From Volvox africanus (lineage: Eukaryota > Chlorophyta > Chlorophyceae > Chlamydomonadales > Volvocaceae), in assembly GCA_030268105.1 (NCBI GenBank), contig BSDZ01000013.1:4284001-4348000 (forward strand): 64,000 nucleotides of DNA. Direction: 5' to 3'. How positions within the stretch are numbered: position 1 is the first letter of the stretch; every line of letters starts with the position of its first letter. Position numbers and translations under genes: made by a program. The notes under the pieces were generated by a model. That model was not told the DNA's origin. It saw nothing but the letters and a program-made list of their open reading frames with translations, and did no database searches. Shown piece by piece: positions 23,646 through 56,100 of the stretch.

Positions 23646-24683
23646 TTAAGTGTGCTGACAGATAGCAGTGGTTGCATAATTAAAGCAAGGCGCAGGTGTC
23701 ATCTGATCTGGTGGCTGTCCGGCAGTAGTAAAGGGTACCTTGCAGACTAGATTCCCCTTGCGCAGGCGCAAAGATTTAGACTCATAGTCAAGGACAGCCC
23801 CATACTGTGCTAGCGTGGAAGAACCCAAGATATACGTGGCAGCGTCAGTTAGCTCAGGCAACACGTATGGGCGGACATTTAACCTTAAAGGACCTGCAGA
23901 TAGACGAAGATTAACCTGCCCCAAGATAGCCTGCTTACCCCCATCAGCAAGGGTAACTTCTGACCAGGAGCATGGGCTAGGTTTCAGGCCAAGCTGCGTA
24001 ACCACTGATGCCGAAATGAAATCATCACTGGCTCCAGAGTCGGCTAGGGCGGTGAACGTACGACCTGCCGTACTTACGGTGATCAGAGGTACGCCAGCAC
24101 CTATCAGGGCAGCAGCTTTAGGCAAGCAGAGAACTGAAATACAGGGTTCAGTCTCAGGCAAGCCCTCCTGAACCGGTTTAGGAGCAGCAAACCAGACGTC
24201 AACAGAGTATGGGCTTCCAGGGAGCTGAACGACCTCACCTGCCATATCAAGGCTATGGAAAAGAGCCGTCCCTGGATTAAACCTTAAGACCCGTTGCATT
24301 CCCGACAGAAAAGAAGGGTTGCGTCGGGACACATACTCAGGCAGCAAGATGCATGCTGAGGTATCAGGGTGTTGACGTTTGCATGCCCTAAAGTGAGCTA
24401 ATTGCTTCTGTAGCTCGCAGAGTGAAGAGGGAGTGAACAAGATAGTATGCCCACCCAAGTTAGCAGAGGATAGGGGGCGACCTTGAGGCTCAAACAGATT
24501 ACAAAAGCCATCAAAGCCGGCACGGATAGTTCGTGCATCAAAAGAAAAACGTCTCCCTATCACCTGCTCCACTTGGTTTAAAACAGAGGGCAAAAGAGCC
24601 CGTACTGCACGGCACTTTGCTACCATCTGGCCCACAACAAAGACCCCAGGTGGTGATCCCTCTATACCAGCCTGGGCAAGTTC
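23646..24683 (-). CDS. Gypsy aspartic protease segment
   Basis: This segment contains LADSGASDDFISASVV, the D-S/T-G active site of retroviral-type aspartic proteases, followed by the hydrophobic core of the fold (about 23800-24060). It lies in the same frame as Gag upstream and Pol downstream. It is separated from Gag by one in-frame TAG near 24684 and from Pol by one in-frame TAA at 23646-23648. Codons on both sides of each stop continue family-like sequence, so each stop is either read through or a point mutation. Confidence 0.85.
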   Translation of the reverse strand, partial: ELAQAGIEGSPPGVFVVGQMVAKCRAVRALLPSVLNQVEQVIGRRFSFDARTIRAGFDGFCNLFEPQGRPLSSANLGGHTILFTPSSLCELQKQLAHFRACKRQHPDTSACILLPEYVSRRNPSFLSGMQRVLRFNPGTALFHSLDMAGEVVQLPGSPYSVDVWFAAPKPVQEGLPETEPCISVLCLPKAAALIGAGVPLITVSTAGRTFTALADSGASDDFISASVVTQLGLKPSPCSWSEVTLADGGKQAILGQVNLRLSAGPLRLNVRPYVLPELTDAATYILGSSTLAQYGAVLDYESKSLRLRKGNLVCKVPFTTAGQPPDQMTPAPCFNYATTAICQHT

Positions 24684-26367
24684 CTAGTGGTCCTTACCCT
24701 TATTTTTCTCCGCCCCCAGCATTGGGCAGGAGTCGACCCTATGTTGGTCGGAACCGCAACGGAGGCACATCCCATGTTGCTTACAAAAATGGAACTCCCG
24801 TCTAGTACATTTGAATGTGGTTAGATACTCCGCCAGGTTCTGCTTAGGCCCCTTCTTCTGCACGTGGCCCCCTTTTGGGGCCAAGTGCCTCCCCTGCTGT
24901 CCGCCGCCCCTCTTAGACTTACCGGCGCCCTTAACCTGCCGCGGCTGATCCTCGTGCCCGGTGATGCCTGGACGAACGGATGCAGCCCGCGGTTTTTGGG
25001 TCGGGGGCGCCGGGGTCTCCTCGTCAGGGTCGTCGCAGGCCATGTCCTGTACCGACAGCATGTTCATTTTGGGACGGGCCAGTTTGTCAGATTCCCGTCG
25101 GGCCAGTAACCTAAGTTCAGCTCCCAGGGAGAACTGAACCAAGTCTGTATATGACTTAAAGGTTTTACCCGACAGGTCAGTTGCACAGTCCCCACTAAGG
25201 TCGGATGAGAGGCCCTGCTGAAACCAAAACACACGCTCACTATCAGACAGGTCCGCAATGGGCGTGACAAGAGCCTCAAAGCGGCTCTGATAGGCAGAGA
25301 CAGTTTCTCCAGGGCGCATGCGGTATTTGCCAGCATTTAATTTCAGGCGTGCCTCAGTGTCACGTGACTGGACCTGGGGTGCAAAACGGACAAGCAGTGC
25401 TTCTAGCAGTTCCTCAGATGTATAGGAATCCCTTGCGTTAGTCCATTGATCGTGCCATAATCTTGCCGCGCCTTCAAAGGCAGTGGCCAAGAAAAGACGG
25501 CGCGTAGAGTCCTGTTGACCCCCACGGGCTGTGGCAAAGTAGTTCCTAACATTACGGACAAAGGCCCGTGTTAGAGGCGCAGCAACTCGTCCTAAATCAG
25601 AAAGCTTAACATCCATAGGGATATTCAGCTTAGGCACTGCGATCGCTATTTTTATCACCTCGTCCTCATGTCCAGTATGAGGAGGCCCAGGTGGCCTGGA
25701 AGAGGTGCCCGCAACAGCAGCACAAGTTGTTGCGGCAGCAGCGGGAGCCATCCCAGGAATATCCACGGCACCAGGTGTCAAATGGTTTGACACTACAGCA
25801 GGGCCATGAACATAAAAAGGGGATGGGGCATAAATAGGTGATGTAGGTGCCTCAGGGGATGCTGTGCCGCCTTGCCTGGGAATAGGTGAAGGCTGGTTCG
25901 GAAGGTCGATACCACCTGCCACAGCAGCATTTGGTGGCTGTGTCAACCTAGAGAGCCATTCCCACCTATTCGCTTGGCTAGCATTAGCAGCAATCCGGCC
26001 AACAAACTGAAAGGTGTTGGCAGCAAGAGCCGAGACAGCATTCGCTAAGTTCGAGGCTTGCATATTGTATGCCTGAAAGCCCAACAGATCGAACTGCGAG
26101 TGACTGTTCTGGCGAAAGGCAAAGCAAAGGCAAGGACCAGGGCCTACCCAACGCTTGGATGCCTTCGATGAACTTCAAAAATTTTGAAGTCCGCGCGTGA
26201 AGTTGATTTGCGATGGATCGGAGTGACTGGGCAGAAGTGCCGCTCCGACGGGTCTGAGGTGTTGACACGGTGGTAGCCGCAGCGAAAATGGCGGCGCTCA
26301 GCTCCTCAGGCAATGTCTCCATGTCCAGAGGGATGTCGGCAGGAGGAAGATCGTGGTCGATGTCCAT
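24684..26367 (-). CDS. Gypsy Gag, with an internal frame change
   Basis: Two overlapping frames make up Gag. An ATG at 26367 (MDIDHDLPPADIPLDMETLP) opens frame one. Most of Gag (about 26175 to 24684) is in another frame, beginning near KRWVGPGPCLCFAFRQ. The Gag body has the capsid-like region AARLWHDQW and YQSRFEALVTPIADLSDSER. It ends with a zinc knuckle, CLRCGSDQHRVDSC (C-x2-C-x4-H-x4-C), used to bind the element's RNA. The shift falls in an A/T homopolymer stretch near 26160-26180, compatible with a slippage site, a 1-base indel in this copy, or a sequencing error. Confidence 0.85.
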
Positions 26368-26473
26368 TTATAAAAGGGCAGCTTGAGTGGCTTGAGCAGT
26401 TACCACAGAAAGACTTGAGAAGGCTTGAAAAGATTTCAGCGGAAGACTTGACGAGACGTCCCAGGGAGGAACA

Positions 26474-26485
26474 GTCTCGATACCA
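26474..26485 (-). promoter_or_regulatory. Primer-binding site of the gypsy element
   Basis: Three bases inside the 5' LTR the minus strand reads TGGTATCGAGAC. Its first seven bases match the initiator tRNA-Met primer site used by many gypsy and copia elements, and the later bases diverge. The priming tRNA therefore remains a guess. Confidence 0.65.
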
Positions 26486-26488
26486 GCT

Positions 26489-26910
26489 TGTTGTATATGG
26501 TACCCACGAAGGGTGGTATCAAAAGATACCGGTTGTTGTGCCAGAGCCCGATTAAGTAGAGCCGCCGACTAGGTCGTACTTGAGAGACCATAAGGCCTCG
26601 AACCGGGCGTGACCTTCAGAAGTCACCACTACAACCGGTGATTCAGTGAACCAGGAACCAGATGTTCCACCATTTACCATTCAGGCGGTAAATGGCCCAT
26701 TCCATACAGGTTATGGAGTAACCGACAGGTTCGGATGTTTCAGGAAATCGGTTAGTATTGGTCGTCGACAGCCGAGACCAAATCCACAAATCGAATGCCA
26801 GATGGGAGCATGAAACAGTTAATCTGATAATTAAATATATTATATCATAAAATAATAAACAGATAATTATTATACTTAATGAATTACCAAAATGCATTAA
26901 GGATACAACA
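26489..26910 (-). repeat. 5' LTR of the gypsy element
   Basis: Direct copy of 20104-20525, same length. The promoter of the element should lie here. The AT-rich stretch at 26822-26880 is the likeliest place for a TATA-type signal, but none is assigned. Confidence 0.97.
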
Positions 26911-27539
26911 GACAGCCATCTCGGTTCGTGTAAGAGGTCGGACAGTACTGTCTAGGCGGGTGGTGTGTGTGTTTATGGTGACGGATATCGCCTGCCTTTT
27001 GATCCATCAGTTGTCCGCTTGTCCCCTTGTCCGTGTCTCCGCCCCTCTTGGCACCCACGCTCTCAAACCCTCAACTCTTCCCCCGGGACGCGGAGGATCT
27101 TTCCTCTGAATGACGGGGCCGGAAAGCGCCTGCTAGAAGGCTGACTGGCACCACACTGGCACTGACTGCGCACCACAGGTTCACAATTCAGCCACATCAT
27201 GCGAGAAACATCCTTACTGCCAAGCGCTTGTCGAGGCGCATAAAGCCTGTTTGGGAATGGAGAGTTTCAAGGCACGCACCCGGGCGGGCAGCGAGGCGCG
27301 TGGTGTGTAGCGCAGGCGTGCTTATCTACGTCTTGTTATAAAGCGCACGGCCACAGTCATGTTTGGTGGTAGAACTCCGATCGCCAAACCGCTCGAGTAG
27401 TGAAAGAAAGCGGACGTCTTGTGCACTAGAAGCGAGAAGTCCCCGATTAGGGTTGGGGGTCGGGGCCGGAGGTGGTATTGGAGGTGGGGTGGGGTTTAGG
27501 GGTTTCGGGAAGAGGTGGTCCGTGTCAAATTGACTGAGG

Positions 27540-27585
27540 GGTTAGGGTCTAAGGGTTTAAAACCCTAAAACCCTAAAGCTCAAAA
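27540..27585. repeat. Short interstitial telomere-like tract
   Basis: The plus strand carries GGGTTAGGGTCTAAGGGTTT followed by AAAACCCTAAAACCCTAAAG, which includes two CCCTAAAA units. TTTTAGGG is the telomere unit known from Chlamydomonas. The two halves face each other, so they can also form a stem. Scattered TTAGGG and TTTAGGGG variants occur 80-130 bp upstream. Confidence 0.6.
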
Positions 27586-27787
27586 CTGGAGTGCCGCGGA
27601 CGTGCCGAGGAGGAGTGCGAAGGAAATGGGTTGTAGGTGATTTAGGGAGTGGGAGTGGGTAGGTGGGGGACCCTAAAAGGGGGACCGCAGCAAGTTGAGA
27701 GAGCCATAGCGGTCAGAAGTACTGCGGCTAAAAGAGCCACATGGATAATGCGCGTGCGTGTATGTGTATGCGATTATACGACATAGT

Positions 27788-27866
27788 AATGACTATCGTA
27801 CACAGTATGTGCCATACCGTAAGTGAGTAGTGACTATCGTACACAGTATGTGCCATACCGTAAGTG
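27788..27866. repeat. Tandem repeat, two copies, 43-bp period
   Basis: A unit of about 36 bp (TGACTATCGTACACAGTATG onward through CCATACCGTAAGTG) occurs at 27788 and again 43 bp later with no mismatch seen. Confidence 0.8.
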
Positions 27867-29370
27867 TGTATGTGACGGTACGTGTGTGTATGTCGAAGCG
27901 TCCAGAGGGAGGATCCACCTACGGTCAGCACAGTGGAGGAGCTGCGTCGCCTGCTGCAGCTGTAACTGTAGCTGTATCCTTTGTTGTGGTCTACGCCTCT
28001 AGCCGGTTAGGTTGCGGCCCTTGCCTGGTCATGGATTTCCTCTTCGTTAGCTGTGCGCCTCGAGAGCCAGACAGAAGAGCCAGACAGAAGACAGACATCA
28101 CTGACAGGAAGACAGACCTGGATGGTAGCCAAACAGATGCACGAATTGACAGAGTCACAGCCACACGACTTACAGACAGAGGAAAAGGCATGCATGTAAG
28201 GTACTTAGGGTTTTATGTAAGCTGGCATGATGCTACATGATGATGATGGTGATGACAAATTTTGCCCAGCATTGCCCACAGCAAGTGCTTTAGCTGACAA
28301 CTTGATCTTGGGAAAAATGCTTGTAAAATGTAAAATGTAAAATGCTTGTAAAAAATATACAGGCTCAAGACGCATATTTGTAGCAGAGTTATGGCGGGGG
28401 ATTGATCTTCCGCAATCTTATCTACATGGCAGCTACCAGATATTTCTTCCTATGGCTTGCCGTGGGCAAAGCAAAAGGAGGGAAAAATGAGTTAGCGCAT
28501 AAGATCTCACCCGACATCTGATGCCGTCATGGCATCTGATGTATACCGTAGTTATTACCATAAAATCTATAAAAAGTATAAAAATGAGGTTTTAATTCCT
28601 GGAATGTCCGTCCATTTATATGAGTGCGTATTTGGTTTTGGGCTAGCTAGTGCCAGAACCTTCCAGCATGGCCGCATCTCCTAACACACGGTAACAGTCA
28701 CGCACGGGCCAGGAAAAAAGCTCTAGGAACGGAACAGAGCCTAGCAGAGATATATAAACGACAACACGGTAAAGATTTAAGGCAGGCTCGTGCCTTCTAA
28801 TCGAACAGCACAGCCGCCTGGACAGGCCTCGCTTGCATAGGCAATCGTCGTCCAGATGCGGTGCCGGTTGGCCCAACAAGTTGAACGGTTGACCAACGAG
28901 TCCAAGCGGTTAGCTCCGTCCTATTCGTGATAGATAATTATGGTAGACTGTGGTAGATAATAAGTTTATTGTGGCAAACCTCTCTCCTTGCTTTCGAACG
29001 TTGAAAATGTGTGAATGTTTCAAACTGATTATGATAAACGGGCACTTTATTATTGGGCAAAATTATATACCGAGCAGCTAAAGAGAATGGTAATCAGTTA
29101 ACAGTAGACGTACCTCGCGATCGAGAAGGAGAATTTACCCCACAATTATTACTTAAAGGTGTTAAAAGGTTCAAAGGTTTCGATGATAAAATAATGAGAG
29201 TGTTTACTTAAAGATAGACATAAATATCTTCTGATAATGAGGATGTACGGCATCCCTTGTTAAAACATTATGGTTTCCTGCTCTGGTTCCCTGAAATGAA
29301 AAGATATAGTATTTACTAGGTAAGGACAATTTTACGCATAATACTTCAAGCGCACAATAGAGGATATATA

Positions 29371-50446
<21,076 letters not shown>

Positions 50447-53177
50447 GGCCCGCATAACAGCAGGGCCTGCATTGCATTGCATCAGCATCAGCAGCAGCAG
50501 CAGCAGCAGCAGTAGTCGCAGTAGCAGTATCAGGGGCTTTAGGTGTTACACTGTGTCTGGGCGACGTGCCGTGAAAGGACAAAAGCACCGGGGGCCCTGA
50601 TCACCGCGCCGAACCACAGCGGTATGTAGGAGCGGTACTATAGCTGCATCTGCGAACCAGTACGATAATGGATGAGCCCTGCATGGATGTCGCTGCAATG
50701 AAAGGACATATTGCTGAGGGGGCAGCAATCTTAGAAGTCGTATTACCTAGGACGAATTGAGCGGGGGCCTGTCGAGAGGAGCGAAGGGGGCTGGGGCGGG
50801 TATGGTGGTGGTGGTGGTGATGGTGGAGGCGGTGGCGGTCAAACAGCAGCTGCCTACAACGTGCTACGACTGCCCTAGCGACAAGTGGGCAGTTGGGTGA
50901 TTGATGTATTGGAGTTGAACATGCTGAAGACGCTGCTGCAGTCGTGTAGTTGGTACGGCATTTAGGTAGATTTTGATTGCATTGACATTTTGATGCACTA
51001 ACTTGTTTTTTCAATTTTCACGTTTCTATCTCCCTGCGTGGTGTTGCTACAAAACGTACATGGCAGTCGTCGATGCAATTGATGATGCTCCACTGCGGAG
51101 TCGTTCAGGTCAGGATAGTGACATGACTTGGTGACGTGAATTGGGCAAAAGCCTGCGTTGGTTCTAGTTACGGTTGAATGGGCGTAAAGTTCGTCCAGAC
51201 GCAGAATAAGTACATGCGTGCACACGCGTGGCGCATCAATATAATAGTCATGCACCACGCCGTCATCGCGGCTGTTCGTATGAGTGGTTCCCACACGTAC
51301 AATGGACGTATGGCGTACGATGAATTTGTTTGTGTACGACGAAGTCTATTCACATCGGGCAGGCCCCTAGATGTCAAGAAGATGAGATGTTCTGCGCCAG
51401 GGAAATCCAAATCCAAAGCCCTAAGTTCCAGCCGTGCGGGCAACACGAGAACTCTTCAGATTACACATGTTCCAGTGTACGACGAACTTGCATATCCAGG
51501 TTTATGTGTCTGATCTTTACCCACATCATTATGAGACTGGGGTGGGGTGGCGTCGCTTTGACATGAGAAAATACTTGTAATACTTTAAAGTACTGGTCGC
51601 AAATAACAAGTCTGTCGTAGTTTGCTCCTTCCAGTCGATTGGAAATTGATCATCTGGAGGCGCGCATACATATCCCACATGCGCATATTTGGAATGTGTG
51701 ATGCCAGAGAGCAAGAAGCGAGGTGTTCCAAGAGGGGAGCTTGCCGTATGGCAGGCAGTGCAGAAAACTAGGTTGTTTGATATATGCGAAAGCGCGCAAT
51801 GCGTATGACCATGTACAACCAGTTACGCTCGGTACGTACGACCGGTCATTCGACGTACGTACCGGCCCGATTGGGGTGGGGTGCTCATCCTAATGTTTGG
51901 CTGGGGGCTGCAGCCCACCCAACCACCAGCTTGCCGGACTTGATGGCCTCTATCCCTGAGCGAGGAAGTTGATTGTTTTCTGTTTTCTGTTACCCGTTGG
52001 ATTGGATGTGGTTACTTATACCTAGGTAAGTTGCCGCGTTTACTTGCAAATACGCAGAAGACCACCTATCTTGGTCTGTAGCGAATTTTCATATAAAAAC
52101 TATTCATGTGTCACGTTAATATGTATAAAGCTTTGTTAATTGGGCAGCCTGGGGCGTTTTGAAGCTTGGCTGGTGGTTGAAGGGATCAAGGGATCTCTTT
52201 TTTACTTTGTAAACTGAGTACCAGACGGGTAGGTACATCACACGGCAGGGTGCATGTATTATACGACGAGAGGTTCTCCAGGGATGTTGACTTTATAGAC
52301 CTCTCGACAACGACGTTCACAACCTACTACCAGTTTCATTATTACCACCACACCATTAATATATCACTCCCAGTAACGACATCACCACCAATTCATTTCC
52401 TGCCGCTCACCGCGCGGTTACCAAATTCACACTGACGCCCACCACCACCACCACCACTATTCCACACGACGCGGCTCACCATTTCTCAGCCATATAACAT
52501 CCCCCACACAGCACCTCACCCTCACCCTTGGCAAAGGCAAAGTGCCGAAATCATGCCGGTGTTGAAACAACCCCAATAACGGCAGGTCCGCCCGCTCTCA
52601 TGACGTTAAGAGACATTATATGGACATATGTTCAAGCGATATCATTAATGTAATTTAATGTTCCCCAAGCCACACGCACGCACAGGATTCATGGTACGCG
52701 CCACTATTTTGATCCTCTAAAGAGTCCTCCGCTACCCGCCTCCACCCCTACACGCCCGGCCTCCATAACCCCCACACCCATATGGATGGGCTCCGCTCCG
52801 AAACCATTTCCCCCGTACGTTTCTGCATCATTCGGCACATACAACTCATACAATTTGCACGGTTACGGTTACGCGGGCCTTAGGGTTGCCCCGAGTTGCG
52901 ATGAACAGGTATCATATCGCAGAAGCCCTGTCGGAGGCAGTGTCGGGTAGCGTAGTATGTGTGTGTGCGTCAAAATTCCTCAAAACACTCGTCTCAAACA
53001 AAAATTACGAAAATATTCAGTGCACAAGAGACTTCAAAGCCAGTTAGCAAACGAAAAGACCGGGAACACTCTCCTCTCCGTTCCGAACGAAGGCCCAGTT
53101 AGGCAGCCGATTAACGTTTTTGGTTGATTATTCCTCATCGCTCTGGCCGAGGCCGTTATGTCTTTATTTATCTACAG
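50447..53177. other. Interval between ABC transporter and exostosin gene, no convincing gene
   Basis: The stops of the two genes face each other, so this region holds two 3' UTRs. It contains a CAG-type repeat (50480-50530), an R1 fragment (50540-50622), GGTGGTGGTGATGGTGG repeats near 50800-50840 and CCA/CAC-rich stretches near 52430-52470. A few open frames of 60-110 codons have no recognisable motifs or splice context. Confidence 0.4.
50540..50622 (+). repeat. Repeat family R1, partial copy after the ABC transporter stop
   Basis: It begins GGTGTTACACTGTGTCTGGG, as the intron 19 element does, and continues with CCCTGATCACCGCGCCGAAC, as the intron 16 fragment does. No matching right terminus was found within about 500 bp. 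Confidence 0.8.
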
Positions 53178-56100
53178 CTACTGCCAAGGCCGAGGACACT
53201 GCGCCACGTTCGGCGCCCCCTCGCAAATCGCGCCACCGGGGATGCCGTACTTCATGAACGGCCGCCAGTCGCAGTACGGCGTGGGCGCCCAGGGTTCCAA
53301 TCCCGGATCCAGTCCGTACGTACAGAGGTGAAACTTTTGCGGTGGATCGTTATCTGCGACCGAAAACACATAATAGAAGCAGGGTTGGGTTAGGCTGGGT
53401 GGACTGGTCCCGATCAGTGTTTTTTTCGGTAACAAATTACTTTTTCGTAACCAAAAACATATCATGGACTTCAGACGCCAGGAAAATTGGTCGGGAAATG
53501 GACTGCTTACTTGTGATGGATGGTATGAGGTGTATGATCCCGGGATGTATACGGGTAAATAATGGTCCAAGATGACCAAGTATTTGAAAACCTTCTAATG
53601 GGGCAACAGGTGCAGGTTGATTTAATAGATCGAGGGTTTTGAGGGGAGATGCTAGCCCTGGTTGAATGAGATGGACCTCCCACCGCTGGGCCACCGGGCC
53701 CAAAGGCCCGGTAGATCTCACAAAATGTTGTCTCTCTGTTGTGTCCGCCTCCATGCAGCAAAGGCCCAATGACCATACACGGTCCATCCCTGACACTACC
53801 CGTAGACATAGATACCCCAGGATACTTCACAAAATAGGCAATTTTGCCAGGAAAACTTATGAATGTAAGTATGCGAAATATGATATGAAGCCCCCCAAAG
53901 CTGTTGCCCTTCCAAAGACAAAAGAACAATTTGCTAAGTTAGTTCATAGTCGATGGCAAGCAGTTCCACCAGGTCAGTGGGGTTCTCCATCCTGATGGCC
54001 CTGTGCATGTGAATGTGTGCCCAGAACTTATTCAAGTTCATCACATTTCCGTACACAGAGACCAGTTCCAGTTTTCCACCTGGTGACGTTGTGAGCAGCA
54101 ACTTCAAGTGGATGCATTTACAGAGCAATAGTGAGAGGGAGCCCTCCATTAAATGTGTACGGGGGGGAACTCGCACCCCGGCATCATGCGCTACTGCACC
54201 CTGTGTTTCAAAGTGAACCTCCTAAGAGCTGAGGCCAGGTGGTGTTTAGGGGTTTAATGCTTTGAGGGGCCGCAAAAGGCCCCCTGGCCTTTTTCGCAAT
54301 TGTAAGTTTGTAAGACTCTCAAAAACGAAAACAAACATTGCCTGCCCTTCCCTGCCCTACCCAGATCACAGTTGGCGAATCTCCGAAACCGCTCGTCCAA
54401 AGAGCGGTATTCATATGGCTGAGTGTGGGGGTAGAGCGCCTTCACCCGCAGGATCTGCACAAAAGGAGGAGAGAGAAAGAAAAACACACGCCGGGCCGTA
54501 ACGTCACAGCACAACTATAGCAGTTTCGTATTATCCGGCACTGTACGGCACCCGCACACATGGCTTCCAGAGTGCAAAACGCATAGCGCCAGTATATGTC
54601 GACATCGATATCTTGTTCCGGCGGAACTTCCTTTCTACGATAGCCGGTTACGACTACCACTGATAGATCATTTACTTCACCAATACACCAATACATGATG
54701 TATGCAACCTTCAAGATATAGAAATTAGGGTTTCAGGTGTCTAACGGCCCCTTCTCCATTCCCATCAATACATGTCCAAATCCTTAATTACAACTTTTGC
54801 GCCCGATAAGGTCCTAGCTGACGTTGAAAATTCAGTGTGGACCCAAAAAGGGATCTGAATGCTCCGAAACCCCCAAACCCGGCTTCCTGATCTGAGGATC
54901 TGGGATGAGTCCCACGGCCCGACCCACCCCCCACCCAATACCACAGCTCCACATATGCTTCCTCCCCTCCCCACCTCCATCAGTGTCGCGAAGGCATCGT
55001 AGCGGCTGTCCTCTCCGAATATCCCGCCCCACATGGAGCTGTACCAGAGGTGCTTAGCGGCGCACGCCAACGCCTTCTGCACTCCCGGGACGAGGGAAAC
55101 GCGGCGGGGGGGAGGGTGGCGGGGACCAAGAGATCTCACACGATGAAGCGGCCGGTCCGCGGGGCAGCGCGCAGCGGGCACTATTGCAGCCGTCCCACCC
55201 AGGATAGCAGCCGAGGGGATTGCGCTTTGCTGTGATTGGTTCTGGCGCCCAGGTTGAACGAGAGTAGGTGTCGCGCGCCGACTGTACGGCACCTCTCCGT
55301 GGGAGGGAGGAACCCGTAGGTGGTGGTGGTGGTGTTGTAAGGGCAGGAGGTTGAACGGCTGTGACATGTGTGCAGCGGGGGATGCTCCATCTGTAGGTTT
55401 TAGGCCCGCTGCAGTACGTCCTCCATAATGATGACAAGATAGCCCTCAGTTGACGAGCTGCGGCGGAGACCCGCGGTCCCTCACGTCCTCATGCCCCCAC
55501 ATTGCGGGGTGGGGAGAGTGCTTCGTTTGACTCTCTCATTCAGGACGCAGCAAGCTGGGGCGGGTTGGTCACAAAACCATGCTCGGCTAGATATGTACGA
55601 CATACACGTACATACCTGCATTTCCGCCAGCTTTGTTTCGTTAATGGCATTCAGTATGTTGTGCAGATTGGGCACATCCTCCTCCTGGGAGTCAGGCAGC
55701 GGCGGCGGAAGCAACAGCAGAGGCAGCAGCAGCAGCGGCGGGGTTGGAGGCAGCGGCATGGGCAGCGGCGCACACAGGCGCACATAATCGTAACGCCGCC
55801 ACGAGCCCCCCCGCGAGCGCTATACTCATTACATGCCCTGTCATGAGCAAACATCAATACTGTCACCCCATCACTGTGGTAGGGCCCTGCGGCTTAACTC
55901 CCAATCAGACTCCGATACGAACCAGAACGACGAGATTACGATGCCATTCACTACATCATCCATCCAGTGTACGACAGTGTACGGCAACCCTGGCAATACC
56001 CCTCGCTTCGCAGTCCCCCCTTCCCCCCCCTTCCCCCCGATTAATAACTGCAGCCGCTGACACCTTGACCGTGACGCTGAAGGACGGCCAGTCCAGTTCT

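Larger units (their letters stand above)
20104..26910 (-). mobile_element. Complete Ty3/gypsy LTR retrotransposon (chromovirus)
   Basis: A 6807-bp element bounded by 422-bp LTRs at 20104-20525 and 26489-26910 that differ at one base noticed by eye. The 5-bp target duplication GACAG flanks it at 20099-20103 and 26911-26915. It is read on the minus strand: 5' LTR on the right, primer-binding site at about 26474-26485, Gag, aspartic protease, reverse transcriptase, RNase H, integrase with chromodomain, polypurine tract, 3' LTR on the left. Near-identical LTRs mean a recent insertion. Internal stops and a Gag frame change (see the Gag and protease entries) may be recoding signals or damage. It lies in an intergenic interval. 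Confidence 0.97.
26911..29370. other. Interval without a convincing gene, upstream of the ABC transporter
   Basis: It holds a telomere-like tract (about 27540-27585), a two-copy tandem repeat (27788-27866), CAGACAGAAG-type repeats near 28065-28115 and a short TAAAATG repeat at 28320-28350. An AT-rich stretch leads up to the start codon at 29371. The final few hundred bases are the presumed promoter and 5' UTR of the ABC transporter gene. Confidence 0.4.

Noticed and set aside
53331..53333. Acceptor CAAAAG for the last exostosin exon, joining directly to exon 12
   Set aside because: It is a weak site. A better acceptor at 53354 together with exon 54454-54361 gives correct phase and family-like sequence.
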